From: Deltaproteobacteria bacterium
GTDB lineage: Bacteria > Desulfobacterota > Syntrophia > Syntrophales > UBA8958
Direction: 5' to 3'
Assembly: GCA_026388335.1 (NCBI GenBank)
Contig: JAPLJZ010000258.1
Coordinates: 1 to 46,792, forward strand
Length of the DNA stretch: 46,792 bases
Part shown: positions 17,056 to 26,620 of the stretch, piece after piece
How the letters are laid out: each line of letters begins with the position of its first letter
Position numbering within the stretch: the first letter of the stretch is position 1
The notes under the pieces: model-generated
What the model saw: only the letters and a program-made list of their open reading frames with translations
Told to the model about the DNA's origin: nothing
Database searches by the model: none
Position numbers and translations under genes: made by a program

Positions 17056-17079
17056 TACCCCGTAGCTTGCTGCGGGGTA
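17056..17079. repeat. Inverted repeat upstream of the PfkB gene
   Basis: A 24-base sequence with arms TACCCCGTAGC and GCTGCGGGGTA (one wobble) lies about 30 bp upstream of the kinase start. No T-run adjoins it. It could be a dispersed palindrome or an operator. Confidence 0.35.
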
Positions 17080-17213
17080 GTTCATTACTGATTTTAGATT
17101 CTATGTCAAGAAGATGTAATATGGTTATACCCCTTTTCTTTGCTTGACTCACAACGATTCATTCCTTAGAGTCCTGCCATGAAGAAACTTTCCTATCAAA
17201 GGATAATTGAAAC

Positions 17214-17651
17214 ATGATTCATCAACCTTTTCTTTTTGAAGAAAACATCTGGATCGCCAAGGGAGTATACATGGACGATCAGGGGCGGTATCATCCCGTG
17301 GAGGGGGAAACAAAGATAACCCATGCGGACGGGTTGTGGATCAATGATTTCCGTATGACCCTGCAGGGGGATAATGCGGTGGAAGATAAAACCCGCTACG
17401 AGATTGTCCCCATGGAACGCGGGCAGGAACTGACGTCCTGGGTCTCCGAAAACCCGGCCCTGGGAAAAATGATGGGGAAGTTCATCATCGTCGATGATTC
17501 TATCATCTCCATATTCACTTCTGAAAACGGCGCCCTCCAGGGTACGGAATGCCTGCGCCTCATTGATGACGACCTCTATTCCAACCGGGGATGCCTTTTA
17601 AGGGGAGACAAGAAAATTTCTTCCTGGGCGGTGGAACTCCGCAAAATATAG
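17214..17651 (+). CDS. Hypothetical protein, possible calycin-like fold
   Basis: A 145-residue soluble protein without signal peptide or membrane segment. It has alternating hydrophobic strands (IWIAKGVYMD, ETKITHADGLWINDFRMTLQG, RGCLLRGDKKISSWAVELRK) compatible with a small beta barrel. No motif or family was recognised. AAAGGA lies 11 bases upstream of the ATG. It is divergent from the PfkB gene and convergent with adenine deaminase. Confidence 0.7.
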   Translation: MIHQPFLFEENIWIAKGVYMDDQGRYHPVEGETKITHADGLWINDFRMTLQGDNAVEDKTRYEIVPMERGQELTSWVSENPALGKMMGKFIIVDDSIISIFTSENGALQGTECLRLIDDDLYSNRGCLLRGDKKISSWAVELRKI

Positions 17652-17696
17652 ACTGTATTTTTCTGATCAGCGCCTGGAAATTACAGATTGTCTTTA

Positions 17697-19427
17697 CTAA
17701 TCCACAAACAGCGGTACGAAGTCGAATTTATTGACATCCACGAGTCCCCTGTCCGTCATCTTGAGTTCGGGAATCACCGGCAGGGCCAGGAAGGAAAGAT
17801 GCATGAAGGGCTCACGCAATTGACACCCCAATTGCTGAGCTTCATGGCGGATACTCTCCCAGCCCCGGCCAATCTCCGCGAGGGGGCGGTCGGACATCAG
17901 ACCGGCGATCGGCAGGGCCAAACGGGCCGTTATCTCACCGCCACAGGCAATAGCCAGACCTCCCTTCATCGCTTCTACCTCCCTGGCCGCTGCATACATG
18001 TCTGCATCTGAACACCCAACACAGATGATGTTGTGGGAGTCATGAGCGACCGAGGTTGCCAGTGCCCCTTTCTTCAGTTGGAATCCCCTGACAAGGCCCA
18101 GAGAGATATTGCCTGTCCCCCGATGGCGCTCGATCACGGCAATTTTTAAGATATCCCGCTTTGTGTCCTGAATAACCTGGCCATCCCGGACGGACGCCTC
18201 AAGGATGGCAGCCCCCGTCAGAATCTGGTCCGGGATGAGATCGATGACGCGTACCCGCCTTCCCGATGCCGGGATCACAAAAGCACTTTTGCCATAAGGT
18301 TTGACATGCATGGATGTGACATCGGCAGGCAGGACGCTCGCCGGGATATGTGCAATCAGCTTACCATGATCGACGACCTGCCGGCCGTCTTTAAAAACAG
18401 CTTCTACCCTTACCGGATTGAGAGAAGAAAGGAGGACCAGATCGGCGCGATAGCCGGGGGCCACGGCGCCGTAATCCCGGAAGCCAAAATACCGGGCCGT
18501 ATTGATGGTGACCATGGCGATGGCCCAGAGCGGATCCAGTCCCTGAGCAATGGCCAGACTCATAACCGCATCCAGATGGCCATGGCGCATGATGTCGTGG
18601 GGATGGAGATCGTCCGTCACCAGGCTGCATTGCCGAAGCGTCATGGTATTGACCAGGGGAAGGAGGGCGGAGAGGTTCTTGGCCTGGGTCCCTTCGCGGA
18701 TCATGATCTGCATGCCTTTATGAAGTTTTTCTCTTGCCTCCGCCAGCCCGGTGCATTCGTGGTCGGAACGGATACCGGCGCTGATATAGGCGTTAAGAGC
18801 TTTCCCCGACAACAGGGGGGCGTGGCCGTCCTTGATGCGATCACAGAAAGCGGCGATCTTGTCCAGAACCCCGGGATCACAGAAGGTTACTCCGGGAAAG
18901 TTCATCATTTCCGCCAGGCCCAGGACACGTTTTTCCTGCTTGAAACCCTCCAGGTCTTCCGTCTCCAGACATGCCCCTGATGTTTCCAGATGGGTAGCGG
19001 GGACGCAGGAGGGTGCCATCAGATAGAAATCAAGGGGGAGCCCCTCGGTCTCCTCAAGAATATACCGAAGCCCCCTGGTCCCCAAGACATTGGCGATTTC
19101 ATGAGGATCAGCGACAATTGCCGTTGTCCCGTGGGGGAGAACCGCCCTGGCCAATTCCCGCGGTGAAAGCATGGAGCTTTCAATATGGAAATGACCGTCC
19201 ATGAATCCGGGAGCGACATGATATTTTGACGCATCCACGAGATGAGGACCGTCGTACTCCCCCAAACCAACGATTATCCCATCGAAGATGGCCACATCCG
19301 TCCTGACGATCTCGCCGGAGAAAAGATCCGCAACCAGGCCGTTTTTGAGGATCAGATCCGGAGATATTTCCCCTTTCGCCGCCTTAATTCGAGCCGTCAG
19401 TTTCTTTACCGTATCCGGCAAAATCAT
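17697..19427 (-). CDS. ade: Adenine deaminase
   Basis: A 576-residue amidohydrolase matching the Ade family in length and layout. The metal-binding HxH is in PGFMDGHFHIESSMLSP (near residue 75). The later block SLVTDDLHPHDIMRHGHLD is typical of adenine deaminase, as are the C-terminal AHDSHNIICVGCSDADM and GGEI segments. It converts adenine to hypoxanthine and ammonia in purine salvage. GGAGG lies 7 bases before the ATG. It lies 36 bp downstream of the K+ channel gene on the same strand. Confidence 0.93.
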   Translation of the reverse strand: MILPDTVKKLTARIKAAKGEISPDLILKNGLVADLFSGEIVRTDVAIFDGIIVGLGEYDGPHLVDASKYHVAPGFMDGHFHIESSMLSPRELARAVLPHGTTAIVADPHEIANVLGTRGLRYILEETEGLPLDFYLMAPSCVPATHLETSGACLETEDLEGFKQEKRVLGLAEMMNFPGVTFCDPGVLDKIAAFCDRIKDGHAPLLSGKALNAYISAGIRSDHECTGLAEAREKLHKGMQIMIREGTQAKNLSALLPLVNTMTLRQCSLVTDDLHPHDIMRHGHLDAVMSLAIAQGLDPLWAIAMVTINTARYFGFRDYGAVAPGYRADLVLLSSLNPVRVEAVFKDGRQVVDHGKLIAHIPASVLPADVTSMHVKPYGKSAFVIPASGRRVRVIDLIPDQILTGAAILEASVRDGQVIQDTKRDILKIAVIERHRGTGNISLGLVRGFQLKKGALATSVAHDSHNIICVGCSDADMYAAAREVEAMKGGLAIACGGEITARLALPIAGLMSDRPLAEIGRGWESIRHEAQQLGCQLREPFMHLSFLALPVIPELKMTDRGLVDVNKFDFVPLFVD

Positions 19428-19463
19428 TAAAGCGCCTCCTTACTCCTCATGGCCTGTCAGGCG

Positions 19464-20456
19464 CTAACCAACACAGACTTTGGTAAACCGCATGACATTG
19501 TCGTCTTCGCCGAGAGCGATGAGTTTATCACCACTTTCTATGAGATAAGAGGCGGCGGGATTGAAGACCATTTTACCGGAGTCTTTTTTCACCGCGACAA
19601 TGATCAGGCCATAGTTCTGCCTGATTTCCGATTCTTCCAGGGTCTTGCCCGCCACCACCGAACCGTCGCAGACAGTTACTTCCGCCATTCTCAGCTCCAA
19701 GCTCTGCCGTCTGGTCGTAATTTCAATGAAGTCAAGCATCGCCGGCCTCAGGATGGCCATGGCCATCCTCATGCCTCCGAGGGTATAGGGCGATATGACC
19801 CGGTCCGCCCCCGCTCTCAGCAAGCGGTGTTCCGACTGTTCTTCCTCGGAGCGGGAGAGGACGAACACGTCGGGATTCAGTTCCTTGGCCGTCAAAATCA
19901 CATAGAGATTCTCCGCATCCGAAGGCAGGACACAGACAATCCCCTTGGCCCGTTTGATCCCTGCTTCGATGAGAGACTTGTCGCTCGTAGAGTCGCCATG
20001 ACAGCAAAGAAATCCTTCGTCCTCAATTTTTTGGATAACCTCGGGATTTTTTTCGATGACCACAAAAGGGACCTTTTCCGCCGCCAGCTCCCGACAAATC
20101 AGGAACCCGATTCTTCCGCAACCGCAGATGATGTAATGATTTTTCATTCTCTTGATAATCCTTTTCAGCTTTCCTTTCCCCATGATGGCCCGCAGGCGCC
20201 CTTCGACAATGGTTTCCGCAACGAGACTGGCGGTATAAAACATCGTCCCCACACCGGCAATGATCAAGAAGATGGTAAACACCATGCCGCCGGTGCTACG
20301 GGCATAGTAATCACCGTAACCCACGGTGGAGATGGTCACGACGGTCAGGTAGAGGGACTCGAAAATACTAAACCCTTCCAAAAAATGGTAACCTGTGGTG
20401 CCGATCATAACCGTCAGGAACAGCATGGCAAAGGCAATACCCAATTTCTTGTTCAT
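19464..20456 (-). CDS. Two-TM potassium channel with RCK (TrkA-N/TrkA-C) domains
   Basis: A 330-residue MthK/Kch-like channel. There are two membrane helices (about 5-24 and 58-82) flanking a pore loop with the K+ selectivity filter TVGYGD (44-49). A cytoplasmic RCK Rossmann domain follows (CGCGRIG, 111-117) and a TrkA-C domain at the end. It would be a ligand-gated K+ channel in the inner membrane. Its start overlaps the stop of the patatin gene by one base (TGATG), which indicates translational coupling. Confidence 0.92.
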   Translation of the reverse strand: MNKKLGIAFAMLFLTVMIGTTGYHFLEGFSIFESLYLTVVTISTVGYGDYYARSTGGMVFTIFLIIAGVGTMFYTASLVAETIVEGRLRAIMGKGKLKRIIKRMKNHYIICGCGRIGFLICRELAAEKVPFVVIEKNPEVIQKIEDEGFLCCHGDSTSDKSLIEAGIKRAKGIVCVLPSDAENLYVILTAKELNPDVFVLSRSEEEQSEHRLLRAGADRVISPYTLGGMRMAMAILRPAMLDFIEITTRRQSLELRMAEVTVCDGSVVAGKTLEESEIRQNYGLIIVAVKKDSGKMVFNPAASYLIESGDKLIALGEDDNVMRFTKVCVG

Positions 20457-21448
20457 CAGGCTCCTATGGCATCGTGCAGGATTGGCAAAATCAACTCGAC
20501 GGCTTTCCGTCCTGCCCCGATTGCTTCTTCGGCGCGGTTGAACTCAAGGAGGCCGATATGTGCAAGACGGGGCAGGATCAGGACATCCGGGGGATCCGTA
20601 GCCAGGCGGTGCTTCGTGATCTGATCCTGCATGATATAGACGGATGTGGCAATGACCTCAAAGAGCGTCGGCCCCTTGCTGGGTTGGTTCTGGGCAAAAC
20701 GCTTGAAGATCGACAATTGTCCCGACTTGAGCTTACCGTTAAAAAATGAGGCGAGCAGATTAGGAAGGTACTGGCCATTACCCTCCCTTCCCTTTCCTTC
20801 CTGGCACGGCGCTGCCTCCTTGCTCTCGGACCGATTGAAACTTCGGCCCATAATATCGTTATTGAGATCGACAGCCAGGACAATATCAGCGCCCATGTTC
20901 CGGCAAAGGGACACGGGCACGGGGTTGATGAGCCCGCCATCGACAAACCATCCTCCCTGACGCTGAAAAGGGGTCAATATCCCGGGCATGGACATGCTCG
21001 CCCGAATGGCATCCATCAGGGAGCCCTCCCTTATCCAGACCTCCCGACCGGATTTGAGATTCGTCGTTACTGCGGCAAAGGGCATGGGGAGGTCCTCGAT
21101 ATTGGAATCGGAAATCTTTTCCCGAAAATACCTGGTCAGTTTATCCCCTTCAATGAGACCCGAGCGCGGGAGCCTGACATCCATGAAACCGAGAATATCG
21201 GCCCAGGTCAAACCACGAACCCATTCGTCCATCACATCAATAAAACCTGCGGCATAGGCCCCGGCCACCATGGCCCCCATGGACGTCCCACAGACCAGAT
21301 CGATGTGGATGCCTGCCTCCTGCAGGCCCCTGATGACGCCTATATGCGACCAGCCTCGGGCGGAACCACTGCCCAGAGCGAGGCCAATTTTTTTTGGAGC
21401 AGGAGTGCTGGTTAAAGGATCTTTTCTCGGGCTCCCCGTTTTTCTCAT
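20456..21448 (-). CDS. Patatin-like phospholipase (RssA/NTE type)
   Basis: A 330-residue patatin-fold acyl hydrolase. The oxyanion motif is GSGSARG (26-32), the nucleophile S56 lies in GTSMG and the second dyad residue D170 in FVDGG, so it should be active. Such proteins release fatty acids from phospholipids and are cytoplasmic or membrane associated. The N-terminus has a basic 20-residue extension with no clear signal. It is translationally coupled to the downstream K+ channel, perhaps linking lipid state and ion flux. AAAGGAG is about 12 bases upstream of the ATG. Confidence 0.88.
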   Translation of the reverse strand: MRKTGSPRKDPLTSTPAPKKIGLALGSGSARGWSHIGVIRGLQEAGIHIDLVCGTSMGAMVAGAYAAGFIDVMDEWVRGLTWADILGFMDVRLPRSGLIEGDKLTRYFREKISDSNIEDLPMPFAAVTTNLKSGREVWIREGSLMDAIRASMSMPGILTPFQRQGGWFVDGGLINPVPVSLCRNMGADIVLAVDLNNDIMGRSFNRSESKEAAPCQEGKGREGNGQYLPNLLASFFNGKLKSGQLSIFKRFAQNQPSKGPTLFEVIATSVYIMQDQITKHRLATDPPDVLILPRLAHIGLLEFNRAEEAIGAGRKAVELILPILHDAIGA

Positions 21449-21520
21449 TTATGTAATTCTCCTTTGACGGCGGAACCTAACATAATAAAAAGGATATGGA
21501 AAGGCGAGTTTTTATATCCG

Positions 21521-21550
21521 TTGACAGGGACAATGACACTAAGATATATC
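21521..21550 (+). promoter_or_regulatory. Sigma70-type promoter of the HtrA gene
   Basis: TTGACA (21521-21526) and TATATC (21545-21550) are 18 bases apart. The start point would fall near 21557, about 30 bp before the ATG at 21586. It lies inside the longer open frame, which argues for the shorter start. Confidence 0.6.
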
Positions 21551-21585
21551 TTAGCGGTAATTTTAGGAATTTTAGGAGGTCGATC

Positions 21586-23031
21586 ATGGGATCATGCAGG
21601 ACAAAAAGTAAATATTGGTTATGTATCGCTATTTCAACTATCTTGTGCATTTTCCTGGCGGCGCTGGGGGTTGGCTTGACAGTCGTCGATGCTCGCACAC
21701 CCGGCAAGGATAGTGGAAAACCGTTTTCCTTCGCTGATTTAGCGGAAAAATGGAGTCCGACCGTCGTGAACATCAGCGCCACCCAGACCATCAAATCCAG
21801 TCGTGGCTTCTCTGGAAATATACCTCGCGGCAACTTTGGCAATGACGACTTCTTCCAACGTTTCTTCGGGGATATTCCGGAAAGAGAATCCAGGCAAAAC
21901 AGCCTTGGATCCGGTTTTATCATCTCCAGTGATGGATATATTTTCACTAATAACCATGTGGTAGCCAAAGCTGACAAGATCAAGGTCAAGCTTTCCAACG
22001 GCAGAGAATACGATGCCGAAGTGAAGGGCAAAGATCCCAATACCGATCTTGCCCTCATCAAGATAAAGCCCGATGGGGACCTTCCCTGTGTTAAGTTCGG
22101 TGATTCGGACAAGTTGCGTGTCGGCGACTGGGTTTTCGCCATCGGCAATCCTTTCGGTCTCGACCATACGGTTACCGCCGGGATCGTCAGCGCCAAGGGC
22201 CGGGTTATCGGCGCCGGTCCCTATGACAACTTCATTCAGACCGACGCCTCGATAAATCCAGGCAACAGCGGCGGCCCCCTCTTCAACGTCGACGGTGAGG
22301 TGGTTGGCATAAACACGGCCATCGCTGCTCAGGGCCAGGGAATCGGCTTTGCCGTCCCTATTAACCTCGCCAAAGATGTACTCAAGGATCTGAAAGCTAA
22401 AGGATACGTAACCCGGGGCTGGCTGGGGCTTTCCATTCAGGACATTACGCCGGACATATTAGAAAACATGAAACTAAAAGATCGTCAGGGCGCCCTGGTC
22501 GGCCAGGTCTTCCCGGGCGATCCTGCGGATAAGGGCGGAATCAAGACGGGCGACATTATTATCGCCATCGCCGGCAGGCCGGTTCAGGATACCCATGAGT
22601 TGCTCAGGATCGTCGCCGCCCTGCCCGTGGGGAAGAAAGTTGTGGTCCGGATCGTCCGCGATGGACAGGAAAAAAATCTCGATGTCGTCACCGGTGAAAG
22701 AAAAGACTTGCGGGAAATAGCTACAAGCGGCAAACTTGTCGATCAAATGGGAATGACGCTACAGGAAATCACACCGGAAATGGCCCGGAACCTGGGGCTA
22801 TCGGAAAAGGGCGGTATCGTGATCACCCGGGTCAATCCGAATTCCCCCGCCGACGAGGCTGGACTGAAAGCCGGAGATATTATCCTTAATGTCAATCGCA
22901 TCAGGATACAGGTGATGAAGGATCTCACGGACGAACTTGCCCGGAGCGGTAAACAGGAAACCATAATGCTCCTGATCAAACGTGAGGAGGCTACCCTGTT
23001 TGTAACTATCCGCAGGGGAAGTAATAAATAA
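21586..23031 (+). CDS. htrA: HtrA/DegP-type periplasmic serine protease (Do family)
   Basis: A 481-residue protease-chaperone with an N-terminal signal or anchor segment (about 11-34), a trypsin-like domain and two PDZ domains (about 270-360 and 375-475). The triad is H124 (TNNHVV), D154 (TDLALI) and S228 (GNSGGPL). It would degrade or refold damaged envelope proteins. The frame extends 30 codons upstream, but AGGAGG lies six bases before this ATG and a promoter lies between, so the shorter start is preferred. The GGDEF gene begins 2 bp after the stop. Confidence 0.93.
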   Translation: MGSCRTKSKYWLCIAISTILCIFLAALGVGLTVVDARTPGKDSGKPFSFADLAEKWSPTVVNISATQTIKSSRGFSGNIPRGNFGNDDFFQRFFGDIPERESRQNSLGSGFIISSDGYIFTNNHVVAKADKIKVKLSNGREYDAEVKGKDPNTDLALIKIKPDGDLPCVKFGDSDKLRVGDWVFAIGNPFGLDHTVTAGIVSAKGRVIGAGPYDNFIQTDASINPGNSGGPLFNVDGEVVGINTAIAAQGQGIGFAVPINLAKDVLKDLKAKGYVTRGWLGLSIQDITPDILENMKLKDRQGALVGQVFPGDPADKGGIKTGDIIIAIAGRPVQDTHELLRIVAALPVGKKVVVRIVRDGQEKNLDVVTGERKDLREIATSGKLVDQMGMTLQEITPEMARNLGLSEKGGIVITRVNPNSPADEAGLKAGDIILNVNRIRIQVMKDLTDELARSGKQETIMLLIKREEATLFVTIRRGSNK

Positions 23032-23033
23032 AT

Positions 23034-24062
23034 ATGGAAGCGCTTATCAATCAAAAGATCGAAGACGAGATTATTAGCCTCGGTTTTGCGGCTCGCTTAA
23101 TCATGTCCAACCTCGATCGGGAGCTGATTATTCAACGGGCGTCCGAAAGCTTGGGTGATTTCGGCAAAAGCGACAACATTGGGATTTTTCTTCTGGACCA
23201 AGAAGGGCAGCTACTCTGTGCGGGAGGGCTCATCGGTAACGTCGGCTTGACCAGTTTCTTTACGGTGGAGTTGAAAAACACATCTTTTGAACAGCGTCTG
23301 GCCGATAAATATCCAGACTATTTCCCTCTTGAATATATCAATGGCGTTCCCGTACCCAGCGCCGGGAAAGGGATCGAGAACCGCAGATGCCTGTGCGCAC
23401 CGTTGATTGCAACAAATAACCAGGCTATTGGCATGGTGACCTTCGATTACGCTGCCGATTTTTCCCTTTCACCCCTGATGATGCAATCCCTGCTCCTGCT
23501 GCTTACCATTGTGGCCGTTGCGCTGGAAACGACCCGTCTATTTCAGTTGGCCGTTTATGACGGCCTAACGGGACTCTATATTCGCCGTTATTTTGACCTG
23601 CGTCTGACGGAAGAGGAAAACCGTATCAAACGATACGGCGGCAAATTAGCCATCCTGATGATGGATATCGATCATTTTAAGGGTGTAAATGACCGATACG
23701 GACACCAACAGGGTGATGAGGTCCTCCGTGACATTGCGGACATCACAAAAGTATCGGTCAGACAGGCCCTCGACTCGCCTTGCCGATATGGAGGGGATGA
23801 ATTTGTCGTGATTATGCCCGATACTGATTTGCCAGGCGCCCTGAGCCTGGCCGAACGTATCCGGGAGAGCGTTCAGAACCATATCATGGAGGGACCGGAA
23901 GGCGATTTCAACGTCACCCTGAGCGGCGGTATTGCCTTCATGGATCAACAGGTCCTTATTCCGAGAATAGAATTGCTTAAAAAGGCCGACAGTGCCCTCT
24001 ATCGGGCCAAAGAAAACGGGCGCAACCAAATACAGGTCTGGCAGGAGGACAGGCAAGGTTAA
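23034..24062 (+). CDS. GAF-GGDEF protein, probable diguanylate cyclase
   Basis: A 342-residue cytoplasmic protein with an N-terminal GAF-like sensor (about 20-165) and a GGDEF domain (about 175-335). The active-site loop RYGGDEF is intact (251-257), so synthesis of c-di-GMP is likely. The inhibitory I-site is degenerate: the position of its arginine seven or so residues before the loop is Gln (QALD), so product inhibition may be weak. It starts 2 bp after htrA, with GGGGAAG in the end of htrA as ribosome site, linking envelope stress with c-di-GMP signalling. Confidence 0.9.
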   Translation: MEALINQKIEDEIISLGFAARLIMSNLDRELIIQRASESLGDFGKSDNIGIFLLDQEGQLLCAGGLIGNVGLTSFFTVELKNTSFEQRLADKYPDYFPLEYINGVPVPSAGKGIENRRCLCAPLIATNNQAIGMVTFDYAADFSLSPLMMQSLLLLLTIVAVALETTRLFQLAVYDGLTGLYIRRYFDLRLTEEENRIKRYGGKLAILMMDIDHFKGVNDRYGHQQGDEVLRDIADITKVSVRQALDSPCRYGGDEFVVIMPDTDLPGALSLAERIRESVQNHIMEGPEGDFNVTLSGGIAFMDQQVLIPRIELLKKADSALYRAKENGRNQIQVWQEDRQG

Positions 24063-24078
24063 CCAGTATATCACGGCA

Positions 24079-24234
24079 ATGATGAATCTATCCTCCCAAT
24101 TAACATGGGGACTGGCCCTGATTTTTTTCAATAGAGAAGCCTCCCTTCCCTCGGCAGTGTGTTCCATTTTCCTGATTTTTTTTATTATCTGGATGGATTA
24201 CCGGCAGAAAAGAACCAAACCTGTGATCGTTTAA
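24079..24234 (+). CDS. Possible small membrane protein (51 aa)
   Basis: An open frame of 51 codons in the gap between the GGDEF and ligase genes. It has one strong hydrophobic stretch (AVCSIFLIFFIIWM) followed by a basic tail (YRQKRTKP). No good ribosome site is seen, although coupling to the preceding gene (stop 16 bp upstream) is possible. No family was recognised. Confidence 0.3.
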   Translation: MMNLSSQLTWGLALIFFNREASLPSAVCSIFLIFFIIWMDYRQKRTKPVIV

Positions 24235-24258
24235 AACTATCAAGAGGAGGGCCTGGCC

Positions 24259-25890
24259 ATGATGGATTATCCGCTGCTGCTGAGGACATTGCTGCTACGG
24301 GGGGCAAAGTATTTCCCCAAAAAGGAGATCGTCTCTGTCTTTCCGGGCGAAATCTTTCGTTATACCTACGCTGACTACTACCGGCGGACCTGTCAGTTAG
24401 CTCACGCCCTCGCCTCATTGGGAATCAAAAAGGGGGATCGGGTCGCCAGTCTCGCCTTGAACAACCATCGGCATCTGGAGTTGTATTTCGGCGTGCCCTG
24501 CATGGGAACAACACTGCACACGGTCAACTTTCGCCTGCCCTCACATCATCTGGCCTATGTCCTCAACCATGCGGAAGACGAGGTCCTGTTCATTGACGAG
24601 GACCTCCTTTTTTTCGTCGAACTGGTGAAGGATCAGCTAAAGACGGTCAAACATTTCGTGATCATGAACCAGAGCGGCGTGATGCCCCAGACCTCCCTTG
24701 CCCCGGTTTATCTCTATGATGAATGGATCGCCCGGTTTCCGGACCACTATGATTTCCCCGAGGATCTGAGTGAATGGGACCCGGCCCTGCTCTGCTACAC
24801 GTCAGCAACCACGGGGGACCCGAAAGGGGTAGTCTACTCCCACCGGGGAATTATGCTCCATACCTACGCGGCGGGACTTACTCTGCACGCTACGGAGGAG
24901 GACTGCATGCTCCATGTCGTGCCCATGTTCCATGCCAATGCCTGGGGTATTCCCTTCCTGGCTGTGGGATTGGGATGCAAGCAGATCCTGCCGGGACGGG
25001 AGGTCATCAATATGGAGGTCCTGTGCCGTATCATCGCGGCAGAGAAAGTCACCTTCACCTGCGGCGTCCCGACGATCTGGATGATGCTTTTCGATTACCT
25101 GGAGAAGGGAGGATGGCATGATTTTTCTACTCTCAAGGGAATCGCCTCCGGCGGTTCCGCCCTGCCCCGCCATCTTCTGGAACAATTCAACGAGAAATAC
25201 GGCTTCCCCATCATCCAGGCTTACGGCATGACGGAAACCTCGCCCCTGGCCCTGGCGGCCATTCCCAAGAGCTACATGGCCGACTGGTCAGCGGCAGAAA
25301 AGTACCATGTCAAGGATAGTGCGGGACTCCTCGTCATGGGATTGGAAATGAAGATCGTCGATCATGCGGATAAGGAAGTTGTTCCGGACGGCAAACACTG
25401 GGGAGAGATCATCCTGCGGGGTCCCTGGATTGCCGGGGAATATGATCGCGATCCGGAACGCACGGCGGCGGCTTTTGCGGGCGGCTGGCTCCATACCGGG
25501 GATGTGGGCGCCATTGACGAGGAGGGCTACGTCCGCCTCGTGGACAGGACCAAAGATCTTATCAAAAGCGGGGGAGAATGGATTTCCTCCGTGGATCTGG
25601 AAAACGCCATTATGGCCCACCCCCGGGTGGCGGAAGCGGCTGTCATCGGTGTCGCCCATCCCAAGTGGCAGGAAAGACCGCTGGGCTGTGTGGTCCTCAA
25701 GCCCGGCGAAACTGTGACGAATGAGGAGTTGAAGGACTTTTTGAAAGACAAGGTCCGGGCAGCTTGGTGGATTCCCGACGAGTTCGTCGTTCTCGATCAG
25801 ATTCCCAAGACCAGCGTGGGCAAGTTCAACAAGAAGGAACTTCGGGAGATGGTTGCCGACGGACGCATTAAAATCCCTTGCCAACCATGA
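24259..25890 (+). CDS. AMP-forming fatty-acyl-CoA synthetase (FadD-like/ACSVL)
   Basis: A 543-residue ANL ligase. The P-loop YTSATTGDPKG (180-190), the YGMTETSP block (about 317-324), GGWLHTGDVG and C-terminal PKTSVGK with the adenylation lysine (about K522) are all canonical. It is much closer in pattern to medium/long-chain fatty-acid CoA ligases than the ligase at 2592-4238. It would activate fatty acids at the cost of ATP to AMP. GGAGGG lies 8 bases before the ATG; a second ATG follows at once. It stands alone or with the small frame before it. Confidence 0.92.
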   Translation: MMDYPLLLRTLLLRGAKYFPKKEIVSVFPGEIFRYTYADYYRRTCQLAHALASLGIKKGDRVASLALNNHRHLELYFGVPCMGTTLHTVNFRLPSHHLAYVLNHAEDEVLFIDEDLLFFVELVKDQLKTVKHFVIMNQSGVMPQTSLAPVYLYDEWIARFPDHYDFPEDLSEWDPALLCYTSATTGDPKGVVYSHRGIMLHTYAAGLTLHATEEDCMLHVVPMFHANAWGIPFLAVGLGCKQILPGREVINMEVLCRIIAAEKVTFTCGVPTIWMMLFDYLEKGGWHDFSTLKGIASGGSALPRHLLEQFNEKYGFPIIQAYGMTETSPLALAAIPKSYMADWSAAEKYHVKDSAGLLVMGLEMKIVDHADKEVVPDGKHWGEIILRGPWIAGEYDRDPERTAAAFAGGWLHTGDVGAIDEEGYVRLVDRTKDLIKSGGEWISSVDLENAIMAHPRVAEAAVIGVAHPKWQERPLGCVVLKPGETVTNEELKDFLKDKVRAAWWIPDEFVVLDQIPKTSVGKFNKKELREMVADGRIKIPCQP

Positions 25891-25946
25891 GATTAGTTGT
25901 TAGTTTAACATGCAAAATCCAACTTGAATAAGAAAGGAGTCATCTC

Positions 25947-26540
25947 ATGGTCATTATTTTCCCCGAACTACCCTATGGGAAGGATGTTCTGGCGCCCTAT
26001 ATCAGCGCCACAACCCTTGAATTCCACCACGGTAAACATCACAAGACCTATGTTGACAATGCCAACAAGCTGCTGGCGGGAACGGAGCTGGAAAATGCTT
26101 CTCCGGAAGACATCATCCGGAAAGTGGCTGGCGATCCGGCCAAGATCGGCATTTTCAACAATGTAGCCCAGGCCTGGAACCATTCCTTTTATTGGCAAGG
26201 CATCAAGCCCAACGGCGGAGGACTTCCGACCGGCGCGATTGCCGGAAAAATCAACGCCGCCTGGGGCGCATATGAAAAATTTGTGGAAGAGCTTAAAAAC
26301 GCCGGCCTCACCCAGTTTGGAAGCGGCTGGGCCTGGCTTGTTCTTGACCAGGGAGCCCTCAAGATCGTCAAGACCGCCAATGCCGATAATCCCTTGACCA
26401 AGAACATGAAACCCCTTTTGACCATCGACGTCTGGGAGCACGCCTATTATCTCGACTACCAGAATCGTCGCGCCGATTATTTAGTTGCGTTCATTGACAA
26501 ATTGATCAACTGGGATTTCGTCAACGCAAACCTGGGCTGA
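25947..26540 (+). CDS. sodB: Iron superoxide dismutase
   Basis: A 197-residue Fe/Mn-type dismutase. The metal ligands are H27, H79 (AWNHSFYW), D161 and H165 (DVWEHAYY). The AQ before AWNH and the GSGWAWLV segment are typical of the iron form. It removes superoxide in the cytoplasm, expected in an anaerobe that meets oxygen. GGAG precedes the ATG by about 7 bases. It stands as its own unit. Confidence 0.93.
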   Translation: MVIIFPELPYGKDVLAPYISATTLEFHHGKHHKTYVDNANKLLAGTELENASPEDIIRKVAGDPAKIGIFNNVAQAWNHSFYWQGIKPNGGGLPTGAIAGKINAAWGAYEKFVEELKNAGLTQFGSGWAWLVLDQGALKIVKTANADNPLTKNMKPLLTIDVWEHAYYLDYQNRRADYLVAFIDKLINWDFVNANLG

Positions 26541-26620
26541 CAATGTTAGAAGGACGGGGTTAGGCCTTGGAATTAAGTGTTATACTAAATTTTGAGGCTT
26601 TGACCCCCAATATTTGCATT

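Noticed and set aside
21496-21585. Upstream ATG giving a 30-residue longer HtrA
   Set aside because: A promoter lies inside this extension and a perfect AGGAGG site precedes the inner ATG, which also starts a normal signal sequence.
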